Assembly (NCBI RefSeq): GCF_921293095.1
Contig: NC_060246.1
Location: 111,828,941 to 111,892,940 of the forward strand
DNA: 64,000 bases
Reading direction: 5' to 3'
Origin: Ischnura elegans
Taxonomy: Eukaryota; Arthropoda; Insecta; Odonata; Coenagrionidae
Below, piece after piece: positions 24,282 through 33,245 of this stretch. Made by a program: the position numbers and the translations under genes. Numbering within the stretch: the first letter of the stretch is position 1; every line of letters begins with the position of its first letter. The notes beneath the pieces are model-generated. The model was given only the letters and a program-made list of their open reading frames with translations. It did no database searches and had not been told where the DNA came from.

Positions 24282-25503
24282 ACGAGCACCCGCGAAAGTT
24301 TTAACGAAGAATTACGACGCCTCTATGGGGAGGAATTCCGACAGCGATCGAAGAAATTCGACAAACTCCGAACCAAGAAGTCATCACTTCTATGTCAACT
24401 ATCTTTTCTACTACGTTGCCGAGACCAGCAGATCCTGCCAAAATTTCTGAGACTACATCACCACCTTCGCTCTCAACGCACAGCCCGGATTCTTCACAAT
24501 GCCAGTAAGCAATTACTACGAGCAGCTATTCAAGAGACCCGCCGTGAACTGGACCACGTCGGCAAGGAACTTTTCAACGTACACATCATTCTCGCCAATG
24601 CCATGAAGAAGGAAGATTTCGAGAGGCTCGACAGGATGACGGCATCACACATGATCGCGGTAGCAGAGACTACGAGGGAGAAGCAGACGAGGAAATTCAC
24701 AAGATTACAAAATTTGCTGAAACCACACAATCCACAATGAGAGGCACAGGTCGTCGTCAACCTCTCAAAACACCCCCTTGACCCGGCCGCCCAGTCGATC
24801 CTTCAATTACGCGCTGACGCCAAAGAAAATTCCAGTGGAAGAAATCATTAGCGGAGTAGAGAGCGCGATTGGTCACCTACCACCCAGCGAGGCTGAGATA
24901 CTTAGTTCGACAAGACGCCTGCCGAATCCTCAGAATGAATAAGAAAAGATAGAGGCAATAATACCACCATGGCAGAGAGAGAAGCCCTTCGAAAATTGAA
25001 AGAAAATGACAACATCGTGATTTTACCAGCAGACAAAGGCAACGCGACGGTCGTCGTATAGAAAGAAGAATATGATAAGAAGATGGAAGAACTACTTGCG
25101 AAAGGACCTTATCAAAAGATTGACGGAGACCCAGCCTCCCGATACAAGAGGATAGTGACAGAAATAATAAAGACTTATGTACCGGATCCCGCCGAAAGAA
25201 GAAGAATCAACTCACAGGACCCGAAAACTCCTCGTATCTACGGCCTGCCAAAAATTCATAAGGAATGAGTGCCCCTTAGGCCCATTGTCAGCGCCATTGA
25301 CTCACCAACATATAAATTAGCGAAATACCTGGCGCCGATTCTGCAGCCCGCAGTAGAAGAGGCGAAATCATACGTGAAAAACTCTCAACATTTTCTTCGG
25401 ATTATTAGTGGCATCAAGGTCAAAAAAGAAGACATCCTAGTCAGCTTTGACGTGACATCGCTCTTCACAAATATTCCTTGTGACGAGGCGGTAAATGTCA
25501 TCA
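24279..25503 (+). pseudogene. Penelope-like RT N-terminal half, broken
   Basis: From ATG 24279 there are 153 open codons of a basic, helical N-terminal region. A frameshift and several stops follow. From about 24970 the reading shows ILPADKGNATVVV (finger motif, followed by a stop), RIYGLPKIHK (about 25235), then after another stop LRPIVSAIDSP (about 25275) and VSFDVTSLFTNIP (about 25438), motif A with the first catalytic Asp. The sequence leaves the family at 25503. Motifs B and C are on the opposite strand at 23471-24000. Together the two halves account for one nearly complete element. Confidence 0.85.
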
Positions 25504-25973
25504 GTGGTTCCAAACGTAAAAACTCCCAAATTGATAACTTTGTTATTGCGAAAGCATTTAATGAAAAAGTTGATTGCCATATTTTATGATCCGTTAATTC
25601 CGAAAAAGTTATTTTTGTGCTTTTACGGTAATTTTAACCATGATTGATTGTGTTGTTGTGTTTGATACTCAAATAACCTTGTTTGGAAGTTAGTTATTAC
25701 ATGGCAATGATTAACATTCAAGGAGAAAGCTTTGGGTGTTAATATCCACGGAGAAAAACTTAGTATGTTGCGATTCGCTGACAACATAGCACTCTGGCGA
25801 CGATTTTTGATTCTTTGAATAGTATGACGTGCCCAGGTTCGGGCCATTCATGATCCGCAACCGCAGAAAGGGGAAAATTTTACTATTAAAAATAACAATA
25901 CATATTAATATTTCCCTCGGCTGATAAGGGACGCGATAGAAATAGTGAATCATGAAAAGAACTTCAATAGGGA
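25504..25973. other. Interval between the Penelope-like element and the Transib
   Basis: Apart from the LINE scrap at 25726-25797, nothing was recognised here. The last five bases before the Transib (25974-25978) are its CGACG target duplication. Confidence 0.5.
25726..25797 (+). pseudogene. LINE reverse transcriptase scrap (FADD-like motif)
   Basis: The reading LGVNIHGEKLSMLRFADN matches the GV.INGEK..MLRFADD motif C block of arthropod non-LTR reverse transcriptases. The second Asp of the catalytic pair is changed to Asn. Stops follow at once. It is an isolated relic. Confidence 0.65.
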
Positions 25974-25978
25974 CGACG

Positions 25979-26945
25979 CACAGTGGGCTGAAATCGAAAA
26001 AAGCTGGACAAAACCTCGAAAATGGTTTTTTTGAGTATGGAAGTTGAAACTTTGCAAAGTTGTTGCCAACACATTAGTGCATTTTTTTACGCAAAATATT
26101 TTTCTTAGGCTAATTTTTTATTTAAAATACATAGCCTCAAAGTTGAACAAATTTGGCGCAAATTGCCCGCTTTGAATTTTTTTCGAAATTCAGCATGTTT
26201 AAACTAATGTCACACCTTTAGTAGTATTTTAATAGCAACAAAAATTTATAAAATTGTTAAACGGTTTGTTATCATCGATTAACATCAACTTTCACGACGT
26301 AGTTGTAGTATTTGTGACCAATACGATACAAAATGGCGGACCCTGTTTTTCGTCGAATTTTTGTGTTTATGTAGGATTTTTAAAAAAGGATCACCGAGTT
26401 ACCTCGAGATATTTACACCACATATACAGCAAAGTATATAGATTATGGTTATCGGAAGTACAGCTGCGACCACCTGCGACGCCGAAATTAAGATCGATTT
26501 TTCGAACGTGCGGCACCGCCCGGAGCTGGCTGCTGGCCACGGGAATTGCCGTACTCGACGGATGTTGGATAGTGAATCATTTTAAGCAAATTTACTGTAT
26601 AAAAGCTATGATATATTATTACTACATTTATTTTCCTTTTGTTCTAACCTGATTTTTTTTCTATCTTGTAATATTTATCGTCGATGCAGTACAAAATGGC
26701 GGACGCTAATTTCATTAACATTTTTGCCCGTGTGTGGCTGTATAAAAAGGAGGACACCGAGTTGCTCTCAGATATTTACATCGTAATTGCATCAAACCTT
26801 TTAGAGTCTTCATCCACGGAAATAATCTGCGACCGCTCGCAACAAACTAAATAAAATCGATGTTTTTACCGTGCCGCGCAGTCCGTGGCTGCTCCCTGGG
26901 CTCCTGGAATGTCGTGACGCAGCGTACATTATAAAGCGCTATGAA
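25979..26945 (+). repeat. Transib left terminal inverted repeat (about 967 bp)
   Basis: I compared it by eye with the reverse complement of 29222-30188. One substitution was seen near base 100 (AAAG against ACAG) and a few in the last 20 bases before the arms diverge. The long stretch in between appears identical. It contains two diverged tandem units (about 26285-26570 and 26655-26935), each with AAAATGGCGGAC, ACCGAGTT and AGATATTTACA. The 132-codon open frame inside (26254-26652) occurs in both arms and is probably incidental. Confidence 0.92.
26330..26341 (+). promoter_or_regulatory. AAAATGGCGGAC motif (YY1/Pho-like), one of four
   Basis: The 12-mer recurs at 26693-26704, and inverted at 29463-29474 and 29826-29837. 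Its core AANATGGCG is the binding consensus of YY1-type zinc-finger proteins. Placement inside the duplicated subterminal units could instead reflect transposase binding. Function is inference. Confidence 0.3.
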
Positions 26946-27080
26946 TGCATAGCCTTTGCTGAGGATGTATTTAATGTTATTATTAACGATATAGTCTTTT
27001 AGGCTTCTTTCTCAGTTCTTGCATTTTGATAAAAGGTTATCAATGAATATTTAAATGAACCCTATGTACATGTAATAGCA

Positions 27081-27938
27081 TCACTCCGAGTCGGTTGATA
27101 AACTGTCGCTTTCACTTCGAGGCTGCACGATTTCTGGGTCATCGTCATTTAGTAACAGTAAATTCCTCACTTCTATCGGCATTATTCGGGATTTCTTCGT
27201 AATTAGGGGTGCGGTGTTGGATATTACTAGATCCGAGGTCAGGAGGAGCCGACGAAAAAAGTCATCGCTGGGGGATATTCTAAAGTGCTTCCTGCTAAAG
27301 CTTTCTCGATATTTTCTGCTATCTTTATTGCGTGCTTCAATTGCTTCTTCAGATAATTTCCATAGAGGAAGAATCATCTCTGAAGCTATACCTGCTCCGT
27401 GTATTAGGACCTTATGAACGGTCGGGGGCACCATAGAACTCATAAACAAATATTTCTCCGACCTAGGCTCTTTTTGCCAAACTTGCTTATACTGTGAATG
27501 CCCAGAACTGCCGTCGAAACCATATTTACAAATCAGAGTGCACTTCAATTCACTTCTGGCATCAGGAACAGTAGCCACGCAAGCTAGAATCCGTGAGGCA
27601 GTGTGCGAGAGGAGAGTTTGTTGATTGACTTCGCACGATATTTCTATAATCTCTATGCCATCCGGGTACGCAGCATTTTTAGCAAACCTCACTCTTTCAT
27701 AGTTCGGGTATAATTTATGACCATGGCTTTCAGCTATTTTCCGAAGACCCTTGTACTGGTATTTTGTTAGGTGCATCGATATGATAACAGAAAGAGCCTC
27801 GTCTTCTGACATCATGGAGGAACCTGAGATTGGTGTCTTCCATTTAGCTAGGACTCTCCTTGCTCTGCTTGGATTGGTCGTTGTAATTTCTTTCACTAAT
27901 TTGGAGGCCGCCTCATCTCCTTCCTCTCTTAATGTCAT
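27081..27938 (-). pseudogene. Transib/RAG1-like transposase with collapsed catalytic core
   Basis: From the first ATG the frame is 285 codons. It remains open upstream to 28082, where a splice acceptor is plausible. Residues 1-130 match the region before the first catalytic residue in RAG1-like transposases. KYGFDGSSGHSQYKQ (about 138-152) carries the first catalytic Asp, D142 (mouse RAG1 D600). At MSSMVPPTVHKVLIHGAG the sequence jumps to the C-terminal block. LSEEAIEARNK (195-205) aligns with the RAG1 segment around E962, giving E197 as the likely catalytic Glu. Only 55 residues separate them, against 362 in RAG1, so the second Asp (D708) and the zinc-binding region are gone, in frame. An acidic Ser-rich tail ends the protein. 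It could be a decoy or repressor, but nothing here shows expression. Confidence 0.85.
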
Positions 27939-28324
27939 CGATGCTGCGAATGATAAAGTTGCCGCCGAGTGAGAAGATCTAAGACTTTCAGTCCTCCTCC
28001 TCTTAGTTCTTTCGCTAACTTTATCATTTTTTCCGGGCGTCCACCAGATTATAATGGGATCAAAATGAGTAAAAAATCGCCCTTAAATGCACTAAGATAT
28101 TTCAACAACTCAAGTCACTTTTTAATCGCATATACTTACCCAAAGAATTAGAAGCTGTTGTCAATTCTAGAACGTTTTCTGGTACATATATAGGTGCTTT
28201 CATCCACTCAATATTTCTCCTCAAAAATCTTTAATTGTTTCTACTGCAGGCTTCTCATTTCCTTTGGTAGCGAATCAAAAAATATCGTTTAAGAGAGTCA
28301 CTAAGGCCCTTCGTAGCTTCAATA

Positions 28325-28528
28325 TTACCTTGCGCGTGAAATTTTTTCGTCAGATATTAGGTACATTAAAAATTCATATCTCTCCGCAAAGGATTTACAT
28401 CCGCATTTGACAAATTTTTTATGAAGCAATAGACGAGTTACCTCAAGACCAGACATTTTTAAAATTGCTCCAAATTTGTTGTTCAATTCAACACGTTCTA
28501 TTTCAGGCAAACGAGTTACCAATAACAA
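28325..28528 (-). CDS. Possible upstream exon of the Transib transposase
   Basis: The minus strand is open for 67 codons and includes a Cys-containing segment, KKFVKCGCKSFAERYEFL. It ends in SRAR just where AAG|GTAATA could act as a splice donor. Position, strand and the gap to the main frame fit a 5' exon of the same gene, with further short exons and introns possible between 28325 and 28082 (a good donor GGGTAAGT lies near 28137). I could not match it to a known N-terminal domain. Confidence 0.35.
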   Translation of the reverse strand: MLLVTRLPEIERVELNNKFGAILKMSGLEVTRLLLHKKFVKCGCKSFAERYEFLMYLISDEKISRAR

Positions 28529-29221
28529 GTAACATACATGAAAATTAAAGAAAGGGTCAATTCTAGAGGCGTTAATGGTAAATAAAAAAGGAGAAATTGC
28601 TTATAGCACGAGGAAAATATGAAGAACTACAAATGAAAATCTCTTACCGGTTTGGATGATAGATGCTTGGTGAATGAGAGATTGACACCGCCAATGCAGT
28701 TAAAGCAGAAAACCGATGAGATTCCCCGGAGTTCTCAATATCCAAAGCGCGTGTATCCGAGTGCATTCAAAGTCACCACAGCAAAACTAACCCTTTCACT
28801 GTATATTCAAAACTAAATTCATATATGCATTTCTTTCTGGAAACGGAATTTCCGAAAAAAGGTAAAAGGGACCACACACGAGCAACGTGGGGTAATAAAA
28901 AGACCCTTTTCGCGACTACCGCATGGGGTGGACGGGCAAATACCAACCAGCTGCAGGCTGGTCGGTTGGTTGTAAAATCTATTTTGTCCTTGAGGTTAGA
29001 AGCAGGCTAATAGAGCCGTTTTACCCATCCAAGGGGTAAAATGCACGAGCGGAATTGTCAGAGTTTCAAGTCAACTAGTTTGCATTCGGGAATTTGGTAA
29101 ATAGTCACTAGTCAGTAAACATGGACAGAGGAATGAATTCATTTACCTAAAGTGACAAAAAACCAACTTGAAATGAAATGGTAATAATTATGTTGGAATA
29201 AAGCATATCCACAGCAAAGAC
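28529..29221. other. Transib interior without recognised gene
   Basis: This is the region upstream of the transposase on the minus strand and would hold its 5' UTR and promoter. It contains an imperfect hairpin around ACCAACCAGCTGCAGGCTGG (about 28943). No further coding motif was recognised. Confidence 0.4.
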
Positions 29222-30188
29222 TTCATAGCGCTGTATGATGAACGCTGCGTCACGACATTCCAGGAGCCCAGGGAGCAGCCACGGACTGCGCGGCACGGTA
29301 AAAACATCGATTTTATTTAGTTTGTTGCGAGCGGTCGCAGATTATTTCCGTGGATGAAGACTCTAAAAGGTTTGATGCAATTACGATGTAAATATCTGAG
29401 AGCAACTCGGTGTCCTCCTTTTTATACAGCCACACACGGGCAAAAATGTTAATGAAATTAGCGTCCGCCATTTTGTACTGCATCGACGATAAATATTACA
29501 AGATAGAAAAAAAATCAGGTTAGAACAAAAGGAAAATAAATGTAGTAATAATATATCATAGCTTTTATACAGTAAATTTGCTTAAAATGATTCACTATCC
29601 AACATCCGTCGAGTACGGCAATTCCCGTGGCCAGCAGCCAGCTCCGGGCGGTGCCGCACGTTCGAAAAATCGATCTTAATTTCGGCGTCGCAGGTGGTCG
29701 CAGCTGTACTTCCGATAACCATAATCTATATACTTTGCTGTATATGTGGTGTAAATATCTCGAGGTAACTCGGTGATCCTTTTTTAAAAATCCTACATAA
29801 ACACAAAAATTCGACGAAAAACAGGGTCCGCCATTTTGTATCGTATTGGTCACAAATACTACAACTACGTCGTGAAAGTTGATGTTAATCGATGATAACA
29901 AACCGTTTAACAATTTTATAAATTTTTGTTGCTATTAAAATACTACTAAAGGTGTGACATTAGTTTAAACATGCTGAATTTCGAAAAAAATTCAAAGCGG
30001 GCAATTTGCGCCAAATTTGTTCAACTTTGAGGCTATGTATTTTAAATAAAAAATTAGCCTAAGAAAAATATTTTGCGTAAAAAAATGCACTAATGTGTTG
30101 GCAACAACTGTGCAAAGTTTCAACTTCCATACTCAAAAAAACCATTTTCGAGGTTTTGTCCAGCTTTTTTCGATTTCAGCCCACTGTG
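29222..30188 (-). repeat. Transib right terminal inverted repeat (about 967 bp)
   Basis: This is the near-identical inverted copy of 25979-26945. It ends in CACTGTG (30182-30188) and is followed by the target duplication CGACG (30189-30193). Confidence 0.92.
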
Positions 30189-30193
30189 CGACG

Positions 30194-31419
30194 TCTCTCC
30201 TTTATCCTCATCTTTCAAACGGCTCTTCCAACGATGGGATTCAATCCGAGCAAATGAGCTTGCGCCTGACTGGCCTTTTGTATGAAAAATTGCACCTCTG
30301 CAGATCATGTGGACCCGAAGACGGGAGCTGGAACGCGCCCGAAACTGTCGTCCGCCAAACAATGAGTCGACGCGGAATTAACCCGAAAAATAATCATCAA
30401 TTTAATCACCGCGAAAGCCTATGTAACAATATTAAGATTGTTGACTAATGACGATGGTAATGACGATTAACACTGCTGAACTACATCAATTGTTTTAGCA
30501 AATATAATAATTATTCATATTATGTTAAGTCATCCAAATAATCAAAGATTTTTCATCCCTGCAAAAATACAGAGATAATATTACTTATATCCAACTAGCC
30601 CACCTAAATGACCTTTTTAACGCTTTATATTCGTGCATGTTCTGAATTTTCATTTATTTTAATTTGTTAGTGATTTAAATTTTTTATTATACTAAGATAT
30701 TGAACTGATTGCTGAGCTGTAAACAGGTTATAAATAATGCTCATATCGGATGAAATAATCTGAGAAGAATAAACTGTACTGTTATTATGTAATTATGAAT
30801 GTAATAATATTACCCATCGCCTATTCTTTCTGAGATAAATTCGGTCCGTCGGATTTTGGTCCATTGCCAAGACACTGGTGTCCCCATCTGCTCATCCACA
30901 TGAAGGAAACTGGGGCGAGGCAGCTTTTCTTTGGAGTGGGTCGGAGAGGGGACTTGTAGCTCGGCGGGCGGGCGGGCAGACTGTTGTGACTGGCTAGTGA
31001 GGATATGGATCAGCGAAATGTAATTTACGCTCCTTCGCTTCGTTCCAAGTAGTAGTAGTAGTAGTAGTAGCGATACCTGTTGCTTTTGAAGCATAACCGT
31101 CCGACTGTGACGAGATGGAGCGTCGAGTTCGCAGTCAAGGGGGGCGATCGTCAATTGCTGCACAGTAGTTCGACTTTGAGTCCACACATCGGCTGCGCAA
31201 ATTCATCCGTACTCCTCTGCCCACTATCCGGTTTCTGTGCGGCTGCTCCGAAGTGAAGGGAATCGGGGGGTGCTTGAGTTATCTAATGTAACCGACTGCT
31301 TCTCAGAGCTAGTAGATTTGGAACGGACGCATAGCGGGCCAAACTGAAAATTTTCGTCTTACTTTATTTTACTGATTCCATGGGTATTTGCGGTGGTTAG
31401 ATTTGGCTTCTCACCTTCG
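30194..31419. other. No gene recognised; GC-rich patch near 30840-31330
   Basis: A 125-codon minus-strand frame (30810-31187) contains a Leu run encoded by an AGT/CTA trinucleotide repeat at about 31049-31071. It lacks recognisable domains and is not called a gene. A+T-rich DNA fills 30450-30800. Confidence 0.4.
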
Positions 31420-31560
31420 CGTTCCATTGTCGGCAGAATTTTCAGAGAATGTCCCATCCCTCCTTGAGTGCTCTGTGGGGGAAGGGGGCAAATGATGCAT
31501 CGTTTTCTGTCCGTCGGATAGGACGTAATGCTGTGGTCCTCTTGGTGCCTTTCTTTTAGG
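31420..31560 (+). mobile_element. SINE-like fragment (same body as 53168-53400)
   Basis: The stretch at 31510-31553 (GTCGGATAGGACGTAATGC, then GTGGTCCTCTTGGTGCCTTTC) matches the 3' body of the SINE at 53320-53362 (GTCGAATGGGACGTTAAGCC, then GTGGTCCCCTTTGCGCCTTTC) with about one change in six. No tRNA-like head was found, so it is a 5'-truncated or decayed copy. Confidence 0.5.
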
Positions 31561-32934
31561 GGGAAATCTAATGAGGATACAAGGTATTTTCTTCACCCAT
31601 ACTTTCTAACCCTTTTCTCGGAGCAAAAATGACTTTATGTCGGTCATCTCCAGCGACGCACCCTAGGGACAAGGTATGGGGGGCTAGATGGGGACTGGAG
31701 GAGTAGCCTCCCAGCAGTAGTGGGGGTCCGAACAAAATTACCATATTATATAGTGTAAATTGGATACCTAAGGAGAGGGCTATACCCCCCTTACCACTCT
31801 CCGGATCCTCCACAGGTCGTTTCCTCTAAAAACCATACCATATCATATTTATCTCTCGTTTGGTAGTATATGAGAATTTAATGTAACATCATTTCTACAC
31901 CATACAACTTAGACCTGAATGGTTCATACGTATCATATGGCTTATTTATAGGTCCAGCCAACTCATCTGCACTGCTGTAATATAGTTATTGGCTCAGATT
32001 TGTTTATAGCTGGAGTAAATACGATTTATTTTTAAGTATGAATCAGTAATTTATATTTTATTTTAAGATTTGAATAGTATACAAGTATTGGATAGTATTC
32101 AAGCTTTATTTTGATTTAATAATTGATTTTATTACATGTTCTGAACCACAAATTCAGTTTTATTTATTTCTAAAAAGCCTCCCGCATATTTCCATGCGAA
32201 ATGAAGGAAAAAAAATGTCGAGCGAACTTCTGCTTGATGAAAAAGTGAGATCATTTTAAATCTCGCGAGAAATTTATAGGGTCAATTTTCGATTCTCTCT
32301 TAATATTGAAAACGATTTAATGGGGCATTTAAGTGGGTTTATTACTAAACATATAACATTTATGCTTGGAAAGCATTAATTAAATGCCATTCATTCCTAA
32401 GCTTTTTATTCGAAAGGCACGTTTGTAGAGGGAATATATTAAAATATTTATTCGAGCAGTAATCGGTTTTGCGATTTGGAAATTGATCATCTGGAATTCG
32501 TTTTCCATTTCCACCTCTTGCTGTCCGTGAACGTGGAGGAGGGGGTGGAAAATGGGAAAGAGGTGGCGGAAGGGAGGCGTGTATTCACCAATTAAGGTGG
32601 AGAGAATATAACGTCACAAGCATGGTTCCACCCTTCAAAATATCGCCAGTTATGTCCATAAGACTTATTGCTTCACTCGTGGTTCATTTATCCATTCATA
32701 GCATTACAATCCTAATGCAGCCCTTCATTCCTCCCTATCCTGTGACAGAAAGGAATTTAAAAGGAACTAAAGAGTTCTGGCGCTAAAGGAGTATGCTGAA
32801 GATAAAAAAAATAGACGAATAGGGTATCAAACGAGGAGGTTCGAAAGAGAATGAAATAAGAACGGGCATTATGGATAACCGTGCGCCGAAGAAGAACACG
32901 TGGATTAGTCACTCAATGAGACACAGCAGTTTTA
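31561..32934. other. No gene recognised
   Basis: Contains a GC-rich stretch to about 31810 with a short minus-strand frame of no recognised function, then A+T-rich DNA. Confidence 0.4.
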
Positions 32935-33245
32935 CCTCCTTTTAGCTTAGTTATTTAACCTCCCTGAGGCTCTACTTCCCCATAATCTTGATCAGTCTTA
33001 GAAATTACGTCCTTGCTCTTCCTCTGCGGACTTTACCATCAAGTTATCCCACCATTATGTTTCCGACGTAACCGCCGTGTCTCGTTAGATGGCCAAACTT
33101 GTTACACCGTATTCTTCTAAGGGGTACAGTGATCCATAGTGCCCATTCCTCTTTGTACTTAAGTTTCTCTCGTCCAATCCGTTCAATTTATCTTTAGCCT
33201 CCTCCTTCAGCACCAGGTCTCGAAAGCCTCTATTCTTTTCTGATC
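32935..33245 (-). pseudogene. Non-LTR retrotransposon ORF tail, broken
   Basis: The minus strand reads RIEAFETWCWRRRLKINWTDE, a LTRHGGYVGNIMVG segment, LDGKVRRGRART and finally SLREVK before TAA. It has in-frame stops and frame changes. This is the WCWRRML.I.WTD...LRH..F...I.EG...G.RRRGRPR block found at the C-terminus of arthropod LINE polyproteins. It is a different subfamily from the EEAKAHTAL-type fragment at 1770-2216. No polymerase domain remains. Confidence 0.7.

Larger units (their letters stand above)
22955..25503 (-). mobile_element. Penelope-like retroelement with inverted 5' half
   Basis: The element is in two opposed pieces. On the minus strand, 24100 to 22955 carries the 3' half: reverse transcriptase motifs B and C, endonuclease remnant and terminal repeat. 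On the plus strand, 24160 to 25503 carries a terminal repeat, then the N-terminal region and motifs up to A. The protein breaks at the same place in both pieces: the plus half ends at AVNVI and the minus half starts at VVNVI. Both share the 13 bases GTAAATGTCATCA (25491-25503; 24088-24100 inverted). A 5' segment inverted ahead of a sense 3' segment is the product expected of twin priming by reverse transcriptase. About 60 bases of repetitive filler (24101-24159) lie at the inner junction. Confidence 0.85.
25979..30188 (-). mobile_element. Transib-type DNA transposon (RAG1-related), 4,210 bp
   Basis: Both ends begin with CACAGTG, the Transib end and V(D)J signal heptamer. The element is flanked by the 5-bp duplication CGACG (25974-25978 and 30189-30193), matching the GC-rich 5-bp target preference known for Transib. 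Each end continues with 22 bases and then ACAAAACCT, close to the recombination-signal nonamer. The terminal inverted repeats are about 967 bp and almost identical. The interior holds a RAG1-like transposase on the minus strand (27081-27938) that is internally deleted. With matching ends and target duplication but a defective enzyme, it is best read as a recently mobilised non-autonomous derivative. Confidence 0.93.

Noticed and set aside
26254-26652. 132-codon frame present identically in both Transib arms
   Set aside because: It exists twice because the arms are inverted copies, its composition is not protein-like, and no motif is present.
30810-31187. 125-codon minus-strand frame with a Leu run that looks like a signal peptide
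   Set aside because: The Leu run is the translation of an AGT/CTA trinucleotide repeat, and the rest has no domain or conservation signal.
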